Part shown: positions 44,301 to 51,103 of the stretch, in pieces | How the letters are laid out: each line of letters opens with the position of its first letter | Position numbering within the stretch: position 1 is the first letter of the stretch | NCBI GenBank assembly: GCA_024687165.1 | Contig: JAILEY010000059.1 | Span: forward strand, 32,181 to 96,180 | Direction of reading: 5' to 3' | DNA: 64,000 nt | DNA from: Treponema sp. | Lineage (GTDB): Bacteria; Spirochaetota; Spirochaetia; Treponematales; Treponemataceae | Made by a program: the position numbers and the translations under genes | Notes under the pieces: model-generated | Told to the model about the DNA's origin: nothing | Seen by the model: the letters and a program-made list of their open reading frames with translations, nothing else | Database searches by the model: none

Positions 44301-44727
44301 CAAAGAGATTTGTAGTATCAAGATAATATGACCAGAATTCTTTTCCCTGAGCTTTTACAGGATGTTCTTTGTCACCGTCAAGAATGAGCCATACTTCAGA
44401 AACTTTATCATCATCAACACAAGTACCGACAATGTTGAGGTTTCCTGTAACCCTCATGTTCTTTACAGGGTTTGTAATTCCAGTAACAGGAAGATCCGAC
44501 TCAGGATCAATATACATATTGTATGGTCCTGCAATCGACTTGTTTCCAGCCTTATCCTCTGCAGTAACAAGAATGTTGTACTTTCCAGGCTTATGGTTGT
44601 TGATATCAAATTGTTCCTGCCAGCTGTTTTCAGGTCCAAGTTTTTTTTCTTCAACACCCTTTTTAGCAAAAGCAAAGAAAGAGAAAGAAAGCATAGCTGC
44701 CATAATAATTGATACTTTTTTATTCAT
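38380..44727 (-). CDS. Very large secreted Ig-repeat protein with C-terminal outer-membrane barrel-like domain
   Basis: A 2115-residue exported protein. The signal peptide ends at about residue 21 (FFAFA then KKG). Residues 30 to about 1900 are repeated Ig-like domains of 80-110 residues with recurring phrases: DNTKPDVKVVTPGD, ISLKGRVRDGNGIKTLEYSL, KITIAGTASDANGIVKVEYS, LKGWASDKNGISKVQISVDN and FSGQTTDNINL, typical of bacterial Ig/cadherin-like repeats. The last 190 residues (FIQGLYFDASFWGATLYNVG onward) are aromatic-rich alternating strands with a terminal phenylalanine (TSFGIRTSVF), as in outer-membrane beta-barrels. It is probably a surface-exposed stalk anchored in the outer membrane, perhaps an adhesin or structural protein. 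CAGGAGCGG precedes the ATG. It stands alone, with its own terminator. Confidence 0.75.
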   Translation of the reverse strand: MNKKVSIIMAAMLSFSFFAFAKKGVEEKKLGPENSWQEQFDINNHKPGKYNILVTAEDKAGNKSIAGPYNMYIDPESDLPVTGITNPVKNMRVTGNLNIVGTCVDDDKVSEVWLILDGDKEHPVKAQGKEFWSYYLDTTNLFEGPHTIEAYGIDNGNPEAYRDENGKIDQSKVIPKTGHPVKVTWQLDRRAPVTEVQNLVMGQLVSGGISLKGRVRDGNGIKTLEYSLDGGKSYEYAKLKEEKYKVRDEEGLISEFRFDISVNTKDFKDGVATCWFKATDEAGSIGRYAFLYFIDNTKPDVKVVTPGDEEKNGVFTVAGYAKDIIGVKSLTWQWGKESGEFELTPGNPYWVKEVDSRGMSGKQDFIVTATDTMGNVVVVKKGIKLNQEADKPVVTINYPGNGVNVEAEDGTLFVRGIVKDDDGPVSVTYKLDNGEEKTIDCVGVFSAPLPGTLAYGSHSVTVYATDRYGIKGNPVTTTFNSKGGAPEFGKAVYKEGGSSREFKNGLIANPESTGVYEIPVSSVSGLASIDYTVSWGRKGLIPGSVTLKGGEKSAVVSVPVTGEKYPWGAIKVDIKAKDIFGKETSCGAVINLRDLTHMYTDKPGVYFEDSTVSAEGVAVIDKNVPLTGYFAGARLSNVELVPAQKNVEASFSGQTITLRAYATTDEFEVRATTVSGATYSSRKIKFLNQPAKPKLTVTAGDANADKGIPFIFKTSSDRFRVSGNVSDSSLKVKYHILAVKAELANDAVVTSSAVVPASEWVEVPVTGGGNFSVTDLSYESFVDGVSVLEFVAERENGDYASQGVFVKKLPLAPAEPVLDAKGKPINMDSPRVYWLSGKDHYGIALYQDSVKLDKEFKYVRSENLRADEPALTFTVAPAEQSGKPVSYSAPSIHPQAPSKIDARIATISGEKYKSGMSVTLAKGAGKEAGKNAILSITSKAQIKGVSYKITGAPTAGGSNAAGAATIEQKSYNEAEGIYEYEATIPLENLPARITTLEAAITDSKGFTKNLKGTFTVVRSYDIVDSEAKIYWVAGEGSRYDADLEAYVIKNGAPLIGYANVPGPLESAVVRGEVTGLTATVEGNVIKVTGVTDGTYRGVTVRAKAADGGSYISPEVNVIADSTLPKIKLSSPSDNVFVRNKITIAGTASDANGIVKVEYSIQDDKALIKNKDGSTTGGDAEWKNAYPMKSGEFGVGVDLSAYEDGYIPISIRAVDKTGSVGYYKTTVHKDTTPPEVKVILPDAEAVVNGENTILFEVTDAGRLDKYTYTSAGGGKYSAFKKYLKPEEIPVKKTTADDGTEKPVSDRFDSLRTMNSSMPYMRVGTKDAPIDNKMAFTFADDIGNTTTISKYDFKVDEKSDKPVTEIHLPEEMQVVTTDFTISGVVYDDDGPCKVYYKIDKGEYKLISDELASSFKINVPLSSMTDNEHTVSAYSVDVNGVRGEEVVRKFRVSLEEPKGGMTEPEISKTVKETITLKGWASDKNGISKVQISVDNGATFNDAVGTTSWSYKFDTRVIQDGTHVVFIKIWDGYEITGLYSSLINIDNTPPNLNLEFPLDNTTTSKKIFFSGQTTDNINLTNLYITIRSLEGRTIPERLAKRVLEPDEIITQSLDISELNSGFYNIELTGTDAAGNISRVSRNINLDKTRPLAKVSILYPLNGEHCQGEFSVFGTAYSEKEDPVVYTELYIDGRKMEELGRSELTPSGYFKFSVKEKLSAISVTMKDENGNDYTVTQGTDYTLKPGRHSYQTIAVTKVGKRIVSNEQTFIYNPIGPWVTLDNFTYGDFARNRPLLKGKAGYILSEEEIAEMKDKSTPSDRRNELLNRKVKRVWLSFDNGKTYQPVSKEGKNKWEFRVENLDIPAGEHFMLVKAEMYNGANAITRTVVQVDREAPSIKLISPGESGRYNQKLSFEGLSKDDVDLSSVTLTLRKGDKAAYEVPGFIQGLYFDASFWGATLYNVGVGLTAFDGAVKVQVNFGQFTQEQRDSVSGFLGRPNTAGRFGGNVFGGKIIAQLAYLPFRYFFGRDWDWLSATVAIGANFSYFTETGAGLATGEKVPQMLSALLMQVEFPRITVANWSRFRTWAFYVEPQLWFIPSDVAGGDAKKFVYTTSFGIRTSVF

Positions 44728-45013
44728 ACAAACCGCTCCTGTTTTGTATTTAAATTACATATTTTAAATTATCGGCAGAAATTTCTAAAATTACCATATT
44801 TAGAGCAAAAAACAAAGCTGCAAAATTCAACAGAAAATTTTTTTAATATTCTACCGCCAAAATACTGAATTTATAATAAGTCCAAAATCTCCAACTGTCA
44901 AATTTTTATTTAAAACCGATTGAAATTTGATTCTTTTGTCTTATAGTATTTGCACCATATAAAACTTGCTCCATTCTTGCATAATAAATGACTAAAGATT
45001 AAACTTACAAAAT

Positions 45014-45754
45014 ATGAGTGATAAAATTTCTGAATTAAAGGAACTTGTTGAAAAAAGCAGCCGCATTGTCTTTTTTGGTGGGGCCGGAGTTTCTACGGAA
45101 AGCGGAATCCCGGACTTCAGGAGTACTGACGGTCTTTACAATCAGCAGTGGGATTATCCGCCTGAAACGATTTTAAGTGCAACTTTCTTCCATAATAATC
45201 CTAAAGAATTCTACAGATTCTATCGCGAAAAAATAATGCTCCAGAACAGCGAAAAAGAAATCCTGCCGAATAATGCTCACAAAAAACTTGCAGAACTGGA
45301 ACAAAAAGGCAAACTGATTGGTGTAGTAACTCAGAATATAGACGGATTGCACCAGAAAGCCGGAAGCAAAAAAGTCTTTGAGCTCCACGGAAGCATACTC
45401 AGAAATTACTGTACAAAATGCCACAAATTTTTCGATGCAGAATACATAAAATCTCATGAAGACAAAAACGGCATTCCCTGCTGTGATGAATGCGGCTCAA
45501 TAATCAAACCGGATGTTGTTCTTTACGAAGAAGGCCTTGATGATGAAACTGTAAACGGCGCACTTTCTGCAATCAGCAGCGCGGACCTTTTAATTATCGG
45601 GGGAACTTCACTTACAGTATATCCTGCCGCAGGATTTATCAGATACTTCAGGGGAGATAAAATCATCCTTATAAATAGAGATCCTACAGCAAACGACAAT
45701 ATTGCTGATTTAATAATTCACGACAGTATAGCAAAAGTACTTTCACAAATTTAA
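45014..45754 (+). CDS. cobB: NAD-dependent protein deacylase (sirtuin)
   Basis: A 246-residue Sir2-family deacylase that removes acyl groups from protein lysines using NAD. Motifs are FFGGAGVSTESGIPDFRS, VTQNIDGLHQKAG, the catalytic histidine in ELHGS, a four-cysteine zinc site (NYCTKCHKF, then CCDECG), PDVVLYEE, IIGGTSLTVYPAA and INRDPT. Length is typical. The 286-base upstream region shared with the divergent surface-protein gene contains a TTGAAA/TATAGT-like pair. No clear ribosome binding site precedes the ATG. aroDE follows 19 bases later, probably in the same transcript. Acetyl phosphate made by the ackA pathway is a known source of protein acetylation, so a functional link is conceivable. 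Confidence 0.93.
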   Translation: MSDKISELKELVEKSSRIVFFGGAGVSTESGIPDFRSTDGLYNQQWDYPPETILSATFFHNNPKEFYRFYREKIMLQNSEKEILPNNAHKKLAELEQKGKLIGVVTQNIDGLHQKAGSKKVFELHGSILRNYCTKCHKFFDAEYIKSHEDKNGIPCCDECGSIIKPDVVLYEEGLDDETVNGALSAISSADLLIIGGTSLTVYPAAGFIRYFRGDKIILINRDPTANDNIADLIIHDSIAKVLSQI

Positions 45755-45773
45755 CAGTTATATAGAGGAAAAC

Positions 45774-47267
45774 ATGGAACTGCCTAAAATCTGCCTGGTT
45801 CTGACAGGAAAAACACTTAAAGAAGATCTTGAAATTCTTAATAAATACAGAAAATACATTGATATGGTAGAACTTCGCGTTGATCACCTGGATGATGATG
45901 AGCGCCTTTATGTTAGAAGATTTCCTTCTCTGGCAAAAATTCCGTGTCTTCTTACAATCCGAAGAAAAATTGACGGCGGACAGTTTGTTGAAGGTGAAAG
46001 CGCAAGAACGATTCTTTTTGCACGTGCTCTTTCTTTTGCAGATGAAGATAAAAGTCAGAATTTTCAGTTTGTTGATTTTGAAGAAGATTTCCACATTCCA
46101 AGCCTTGAAGAAGCAACTTTAGCTTTTGGAACTCAGATAATCCGCAGTGTTCATGCAATGAATGAACCTATTCACAATATTGCAAACAGACTGCAGAAGC
46201 TCAAAGGCTCAAGATTTGAAATTCCAAAAATCGCATTCATGCCGGAAACTCTTGATGACGTTACAAATCTTTTTAAAGAAGCAAGCCTTCTCAGGGATAA
46301 CAACCACATCCTTGTTGCAATGGGAAATGTCGGAATTCCAACACGCCTTCTTGGAGCTAAACTCAAAAACTTTTTGACTTATACAACCGCCCCGGATCAG
46401 ATGGAAAATGTTTCAAATATTACTCACATCGACGTAACTCAGCTGAAAAATATTTATCATTTCAGGGAAGTAACTGATCAGACTAAAATTTTTGGAATTA
46501 CAGGATGGCCTTTAACCGGAACCTCAAGCCCTGTAATTCACAATGCAGGCTTTGATAATCACGGGATGAATTCTCTTTACATTCCGTTTGCCGCTGAAAC
46601 CTTTGATCAGGCACTCCGGTTTGCAGATACAGTTGGAATTGAAGGAATGTCTGTAACTGTTCCGCACAAGGAAGCTGTTTTAGACAAAGCAAGTTATGTT
46701 GATGACTGTGCAAAAGATATCGGAGCAAGCAATACACTTGTAAGAAGAGGCTGCCAATGGTTTGCCTACAACACAGACGCCTACGGATTTTCAAAGGCTC
46801 TTCTTGAATTTACAGGCTTTAAGAATCTTAAACGCAAAAAAGTTGCAATTATCGGTGCGGGAGGAGCTGCAAAAGCAATCGCATACGCTGTAAAAGAACT
46901 TGGAGCTGATGCCTGCGTATTCAACCGAACATTGAAAAAAGCAAAAATGCTTGCAGAAAAATACGGATTCAAATATGCATCCCTCGGTCCTGAATCAAAT
47001 GAAATGCTGAAAAAATATTCGCAGATAATCATTCAGACAACTTCAAAAGGAATGCATGCAAAAGGTCCTTCAAATGCAGATAACGATCCGATTTATTTCT
47101 ATGAATTCAACGGAACAGAAATCGTGTTTGACATTATTTACATGCCGGCTGAAACACCGATTATGGCAAGAGCAAGAGAAGCCGGATGCCGTTCATGCAA
47201 CGGAATCCTCATGCTGCGCTACCAGGGATACAAACAGTTCGAACTGTTCACCGGCGTTCCTTATTGA
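45774..47267 (+). CDS. aroDE: Bifunctional 3-dehydroquinate dehydratase / shikimate dehydrogenase (AroD-AroE)
   Basis: A 497-residue fusion of two consecutive shikimate-pathway enzymes. Residues 1-220 are type I dehydroquinase: CLVLTGKTLKEDLEIL, VELRVDHLDDDE, LLTIRRKIDGG, IIRSVHAMNEPI with the catalytic histidine region, and KIAFMPETLDD with the Schiff-base lysine. Residues 238-497 are shikimate dehydrogenase: IFGITGWPLTGTSSPVIHNA, GMSVTVPHKEAVLD, NTDAYGFSKAL, AIIGAGGAAKAIAYAV and FDIIYMPAETPIM. The same order of domains is known from plants and from some bacteria including Chlamydiae. GAGGA precedes the ATG. It is followed by a terminator. Confidence 0.94.
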   Translation: MELPKICLVLTGKTLKEDLEILNKYRKYIDMVELRVDHLDDDERLYVRRFPSLAKIPCLLTIRRKIDGGQFVEGESARTILFARALSFADEDKSQNFQFVDFEEDFHIPSLEEATLAFGTQIIRSVHAMNEPIHNIANRLQKLKGSRFEIPKIAFMPETLDDVTNLFKEASLLRDNNHILVAMGNVGIPTRLLGAKLKNFLTYTTAPDQMENVSNITHIDVTQLKNIYHFREVTDQTKIFGITGWPLTGTSSPVIHNAGFDNHGMNSLYIPFAAETFDQALRFADTVGIEGMSVTVPHKEAVLDKASYVDDCAKDIGASNTLVRRGCQWFAYNTDAYGFSKALLEFTGFKNLKRKKVAIIGAGGAAKAIAYAVKELGADACVFNRTLKKAKMLAEKYGFKYASLGPESNEMLKKYSQIIIQTTSKGMHAKGPSNADNDPIYFYEFNGTEIVFDIIYMPAETPIMARAREAGCRSCNGILMLRYQGYKQFELFTGVPY

Positions 47268-47306
47268 TGAAGGAATAAAAATCAGATTTCGCGGATAAAT
47301 AATTTA

Positions 47307-47380
47307 AAAAGCCCTGAAAGACAATCTGAAAATTGAAGCGGTTCAAAATCAAGACTGAACGTTCAGGGCTTTTATATTTT
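47307..47380 (+). terminator. Terminator after aroDE
   Basis: Perfect 12-base arms AAAAGCCCTGAA (47307-47318) and TTCAGGGCTTTT (47362-47373), then TATATTTTT. The 43-base loop contains a smaller TTGAA-GCGG-TTCAA hairpin (47333-47346). Confidence 0.75.
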
Positions 47381-47403
47381 TCCTTAAGGATGATCAAAAA
47401 ATC

Positions 47404-47766
47404 TTACTCAGCACTTTCATCAGCTGAAGCCGATGCCTCGCCATCCTTGTAATATACATACTTAATTGAAACTTTAACCGAAGAATTGTAAATCACATTT
47501 CTGTTTGCGAATACGAGATACAGCTCATCAATTCCTTCCTTCTGATATTTCTGAAGGATCTTCTTGTCAAGAATTTTATGATAGCTCTTTCCAAGATAGT
47601 CGCAGCCTGTAACGTGATTATATCCGCCGTCATCAGAATCCTTCTTGTGTACTTCATAAACCTGCTCTTCTCCTTCTGCCTCAACCTTCTTCTTTGAAGG
47701 CTTTGCGATTACAGTACTTACAGCAAGCGCAAGCACAACCGATACCATGAATAATTTTTTCATCAT
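47404..47766 (-). CDS. Hypothetical exported protein
   Basis: A 120-residue protein with a signal peptide (MMKKLFMVSVVLALAVSTVIA, cleavage before KPSKKK) and no lipobox. The mature part starts Lys-rich, includes GCDYLGKSYHKILDKK and a strand-rich YLVFANRNVIYNSSVKVSI, and ends in a Ser/Ala/Glu tail. It is likely periplasmic. Not recognised. It is read toward the aroDE terminator and away from the repeat array at 47862-47983. The 226 bases upstream are shared with the divergent ATPase gene. Confidence 0.65.
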   Translation of the reverse strand: MMKKLFMVSVVLALAVSTVIAKPSKKKVEAEGEEQVYEVHKKDSDDGGYNHVTGCDYLGKSYHKILDKKILQKYQKEGIDELYLVFANRNVIYNSSVKVSIKYVYYKDGEASASADESAE

Positions 47767-47861
47767 AACTATTATAAAGTTAGATTATTCATACTATAAA
47801 AAAAAGTACTTACACAAGTTTTTTAAGCCGTTTTACGTCTTTTAATATCTGAGAGTAAAAT

Positions 47862-47983
47862 AAAAGTGCAAATAAAAAGTGTGGTGGAGGTATCAAAAGT
47901 CCGCCTAAAAAGTGTTGAATTCAAGCAAAAAGTGCGAATAAAAAGTGTAGTTAAACCTTGAAAAGTGCGAATAAAAAGTGTAG
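47862..47983 (+). repeat. 33-bp-periodic direct repeat array upstream of the DUF4143 ATPase
   Basis: Four 23-base cores start at 47862, 47895, 47928 and 47961, exactly 33 apart, separated by unrelated 10-base spacers (TGGAGGTATC, AATTCAAGCA, TTAAACCTTG). Cores 3 and 4 are identical, core 1 differs in two positions and core 2 is more diverged. Each core contains two AAAAGTG half-units 12-13 bases apart. The last core ends nine bases before the ATPase ATG. The geometry suggests binding sites on one face of the helix. Confidence 0.9.
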
Positions 47984-47992
47984 CATAAAATC

Positions 47993-49306
47993 ATGAACAG
48001 AGACATTTTCAGGCAGCTTGAACAATGGAAAAACTCCGCAGACAGAAAACCGCTTATTCTTACAGGTGCCCGTCAGGTTGGAAAAACCTGGGCAATGAAA
48101 GAATTCGGCAGACGCTATTTTAAAAATGTCGCATACATAAATTTTGACAACAATTCAACCCTGAAAAATTTTTTTGAGAGTGACATCAGCATAAACAGAA
48201 TAATTCTCGCACTATCTGCACATACAGGAATAACAATAAAACCAGATGAGACCCTTATAATTTTTGATGAAGTGCAGGAAGTTCCTCGTGCGCTATCAAG
48301 CCTTAAGTATTTTTGCGAAGATGCACCGGAATATGCGGTAATTGCAGCCGGAAGTCAAATGGGAGTGGCGCTTCATCAGGGAACAAATTTTCCGGTTGGC
48401 AAAGTAAAACTCATGAACCTTTATCCGCTTTCGTTCATGGAATATCTTCAGGCAGTTGAAAACGAGCAGATGAACTCAATATTGAAAGACAATGACTGGG
48501 ATCTGATACTGAGTTTTAAAGACCGCATCATTCAGCGTATGAAAGAATATTTTTATATCGGTGGAATGCCGCAGGCCGTACAGTCTTTTATTGATGAACA
48601 GGACTGGAATAAAGTACGCGAGATTCAAAATACGCTTTTAAAAGTTTATGAGCAGGATTTTTCAAAATATGCAAAACCGGAATTGTGCACAAGATTGAAT
48701 CAAGTATGGAATTCCCTTCCTGCACAGCTGTCAAAGGAAAATAAAAAATTCATGTACGGACAGATAAAAAAAGGAGCAAGGGCAAAAGATTTTGAGCTTG
48801 CAATTCAATGGCTTTCGGACTGCGGACTGATTCATCTTGTCCACAGCGTTTCAAAACCGGGCTATCCGCTCAAGGCCTATGAAGAACTTGATTCATTCAA
48901 AATTTTCATGAATGACATAGGGCTGCTCGGAGCATTAGGCGGAACAGACGTAAAAACAATTCTTAACGACAACGTATTTTTTGTTGAATTTAAAGGCGCA
49001 ATCACCGAACAGTATGTCTTGCAGCAGTTATTTTCAACGACTGAGTTAAAACCGTTTTATTATTCTTCTCCGACTTCTTCTGGTGAAATTGATTTCCTCA
49101 TCCAGATACAAGGTCAGATTGTTCCTGTTGAAGTAAAATCCAGCGAAAATTTACAGGCCAAAAGCCTCAAAGCCTTTCATCAGAAATGGCAGAACAAATT
49201 TTCCGTCCGCACTTCACTCTCAGACTTCCGAAAAGACGACTGGCTCACAAACATCCCGCTTTACGTCATCAGCCGGATTGAAGAGATAGTGAAAGCACAA
49301 GATTAA
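47993..49306 (+). CDS. AAA+ ATPase with DUF4143 and C-terminal PD-(D/E)XK-like region
   Basis: A 437-residue protein of the AAA_14/DUF4143 group, common accessory ATPases of uncertain role. Walker A is LTGARQVGKTWAMKEF (about residues 22-37), Walker B is LIIFDEVQEVPRALSSL (about 87-103), and the sensor region is EYAVIAAGSQMGVAL. The middle (LYPLSFMEYLQAVE, GGMPQAV) is typical for the family. The C-terminal DUF4143 includes SGEIDFLIQIQGQIVPVEVK, a PD-(D/E)XK-like core (E-x-D with V-E-V-K). There is no ribosome binding site. A TAGCAT box lies six bases before the ATG, and the 33-bp repeat array ends right there, so transcription is probably controlled through that array. Confidence 0.85.
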   Translation: MNRDIFRQLEQWKNSADRKPLILTGARQVGKTWAMKEFGRRYFKNVAYINFDNNSTLKNFFESDISINRIILALSAHTGITIKPDETLIIFDEVQEVPRALSSLKYFCEDAPEYAVIAAGSQMGVALHQGTNFPVGKVKLMNLYPLSFMEYLQAVENEQMNSILKDNDWDLILSFKDRIIQRMKEYFYIGGMPQAVQSFIDEQDWNKVREIQNTLLKVYEQDFSKYAKPELCTRLNQVWNSLPAQLSKENKKFMYGQIKKGARAKDFELAIQWLSDCGLIHLVHSVSKPGYPLKAYEELDSFKIFMNDIGLLGALGGTDVKTILNDNVFFVEFKGAITEQYVLQQLFSTTELKPFYYSSPTSSGEIDFLIQIQGQIVPVEVKSSENLQAKSLKAFHQKWQNKFSVRTSLSDFRKDDWLTNIPLYVISRIEEIVKAQD

Positions 49307-49426
49307 TTTCTTGATTTCCCCATACACCTCAATAGCTAAAGCCTCACCGCAAAAAATTCTTGCGAATATATATATATAATAGAAGAAATATTAGGCAGAC
49401 ATTTGCACTGAAACAGGAGAGGAAAA

Positions 49427-50932
49427 ATGGGAAGATTTGTCCAAGATTCAAATTCACACGGAAGCTTAAAAGATTTACAGATCCTCATCAATGAAAAAAA
49501 AGATTTACTTGATGAAAAAATTTCTGAAGCACTCAAGCATAATATAAAAATCGATTGGGTGTCTCCATTAAAAGATGATCAGTTCGCAGAATACAGGGAC
49601 GAAGATTTCTTAGCAAAATTAAATCTGGAAAATAAAATTAGCTATGATCTGTCAGATTTTTGGCCTAAGCGTGGACCACAGTGGGATGCATTGGGAAAAG
49701 CTGATGATTCAGTATTCATCGTGGAAGCAAAAGCAAACCTTCCGGAAATTGTTACTTCACCGACAGGAGCAGGAACTGAGTCAAAATCTTTAATAATGGA
49801 TTCATTTTCTGAAGTAAAAGAATATCTTAACATCAATAATCTGATTGATTGGTCCGGAACATTTTATCAATATGCCAACAGAATAGCTCACTTATATTAC
49901 CTGCGTGTTTTGAATGGAATTGATGCATATTTGATCAATATCTATTTTATAAATGATGATTCTGTCTCCGGCCCAAAATCAAAAGATGAATGGAAAGGTG
50001 CAATCCAAATCATAAAAAATTACCTTGGAATTCCAGATAAAAACAATTTAAAAAAATTTATGATTGATGTATTCATAGATATAAAGTCTGATTTTGTACA
50101 TACGCATTATAAAATCAAAGGAGATGCAGATATGAAGCACATGATTTTTATTCTTTTTGTTCTTTTAACACTTACTGCCTGTCAGCAGCCTGCAAGTTCC
50201 AATCTGGAAAATTCTCCTGCAGAGCCAAGTCCTGAAGAAACTCCAGTCGTTCAGCCAACAGCTCCAGCAAATCCAGGTTGGGTTCCTTGTGACCAGCTTA
50301 AACTTAAAACACCTGAAAATACTGATTCAGGTAGCAACTCAGGTTCAGGAAACTCAGGAAACACTGGCTCTACAACAACTCCGGCTGTTCAGCCAACACA
50401 GCCGACTGAGCCAACTGTATATCTTCCAAGTACCTTTGGTGTTTATACCCTTAACCGTGGAAGATACACAAAGTATGTGATGGTAGACAAAAATCCGAAA
50501 GCTTATAATCTTTTCGAGCTTTATGATGCTGCTTATGAGAAGGATTATAGTGGAAAGTTCCAGTCTTTCGACGTTAAGGAAGTTAATTATGGTACAACGT
50601 CCGACACAATGTCTTATCAGTATCCATCACAGTTCTTCTATAATGGTAAGCTTGTACAGTTTGTAGTCGTAGGTTCCATAAACGAATACCACAGAAAAGA
50701 AGTTTATTATGCCGTTAAAAACGGTGCTAAGTATGACCTTTTGAAGAGTGAAATTGCCAACTCATTTGAACTTCGCGTTGAAGATTTCAATTCTAATGTT
50801 AATAACAAAGGTACGTGGCGTACCTATAAGATTTCACTATATCCTATGGCAGATGCACTTCACGCTCAGCTTGTTGAAACCGGACTTTCTGCTTATCAGC
50901 TTCATCAGAAGCTTACTGAATACTGCAAATAA
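49427..50932 (+). CDS. Fused reading frame: PD-(D/E)XK nuclease-like protein read through into a lipoprotein
   Basis: A continuous 501-codon frame starting at ATG 49427 after CAGGAGAGG. Residues 1-230 resemble a PD-(D/E)XK nuclease-like family: GPQWDALGKADDSVFIVEAK gives the Asp and Glu-x-Lys of the active site, and FYQYANRIAHLYYLRVL and YLINIYFINDD follow. The family's usual end falls near residue 230, but no stop codon occurs. The frame runs directly into MKHMIFILFVLLTLTACQQ, a lipoprotein signal sequence that has its own ribosome binding site. The arrangement looks like loss of the first gene's stop by deletion or point mutation. A true 501-residue protein would bury a signal peptide in the middle, which is unlikely to be its main product. 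Confidence 0.65.
   Translation: MGRFVQDSNSHGSLKDLQILINEKKDLLDEKISEALKHNIKIDWVSPLKDDQFAEYRDEDFLAKLNLENKISYDLSDFWPKRGPQWDALGKADDSVFIVEAKANLPEIVTSPTGAGTESKSLIMDSFSEVKEYLNINNLIDWSGTFYQYANRIAHLYYLRVLNGIDAYLINIYFINDDSVSGPKSKDEWKGAIQIIKNYLGIPDKNNLKKFMIDVFIDIKSDFVHTHYKIKGDADMKHMIFILFVLLTLTACQQPASSNLENSPAEPSPEETPVVQPTAPANPGWVPCDQLKLKTPENTDSGSNSGSGNSGNTGSTTTPAVQPTQPTEPTVYLPSTFGVYTLNRGRYTKYVMVDKNPKAYNLFELYDAAYEKDYSGKFQSFDVKEVNYGTTSDTMSYQYPSQFFYNGKLVQFVVVGSINEYHRKEVYYAVKNGAKYDLLKSEIANSFELRVEDFNSNVNNKGTWRTYKISLYPMADALHAQLVETGLSAYQLHQKLTEYCK
50132..50932 (+). CDS. Lipoprotein with Pro/Ser/Thr-rich linker (internal start)
   Basis: A 266-residue lipoprotein that starts inside the preceding frame at an ATG with AAAGGAG eight bases upstream. 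The signal peptide is MKHMIFILFVLLTLTAC, with lipobox LTAC. The next 95 residues are a low-complexity linker rich in Pro, Ser, Thr and Gly (SGSGNSGNTGSTTTPAVQPT), as in surface-tethered lipoproteins. The C-terminal 160 residues are a folded part with FGVYTLNRGRYTKYVMVD and YYAVKNGAKYDLLKSEI, not recognised. It is followed by a good terminator. It is probably translated independently of the nuclease frame, with some fused product possible. Confidence 0.72.
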   Translation: MKHMIFILFVLLTLTACQQPASSNLENSPAEPSPEETPVVQPTAPANPGWVPCDQLKLKTPENTDSGSNSGSGNSGNTGSTTTPAVQPTQPTEPTVYLPSTFGVYTLNRGRYTKYVMVDKNPKAYNLFELYDAAYEKDYSGKFQSFDVKEVNYGTTSDTMSYQYPSQFFYNGKLVQFVVVGSINEYHRKEVYYAVKNGAKYDLLKSEIANSFELRVEDFNSNVNNKGTWRTYKISLYPMADALHAQLVETGLSAYQLHQKLTEYCK

Positions 50933-50955
50933 AACAAATCAAGCATTTAAAATCC

Positions 50956-50984
50956 GGGGTGCCATTCTAAGGCATCCCTTTTTT
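50956..50984 (+). terminator. Rho-independent terminator after the lipoprotein
   Basis: GGGGTGCC (50956-50963) and GGCATCCC (50971-50978) with a seven-base loop, then six T. Confidence 0.9.
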
Positions 50985-51012
50985 ATTCACCGAAACCAAT
51001 CCGAAGTTTTCT

Positions 51013-51069
51013 CCCCCCCCCTGCAATTTTTTTCCCTTACCTTGTAAATGGAAATATTCGCAATAGAAT
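51013..51069 (+). promoter_or_regulatory. C9 homopolymer next to a predicted promoter of the chemosensory operon
   Basis: Nine consecutive C (51013-51021) lie 20 bases upstream of a TTGTAA (51042-51047) / TAGAAT (51064-51069) pair with a 16-base spacer. A C9 run is rare in this AT-rich sequence. Length changes in such tracts near promoters are a known way of phase variation. The promoter match itself is moderate. Confidence 0.5.
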
Positions 51070-51103
51070 TAAAAGCAGGATATTTTTTCAATCGGAGGCC
51101 TTT

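Noticed and set aside
47862..47983. CRISPR-like look of regularly spaced repeats
   Set aside because: Cores are 23 bases but spacers only 10 bases, too short for CRISPR spacers. No cas genes are nearby, and the array abuts a start codon.
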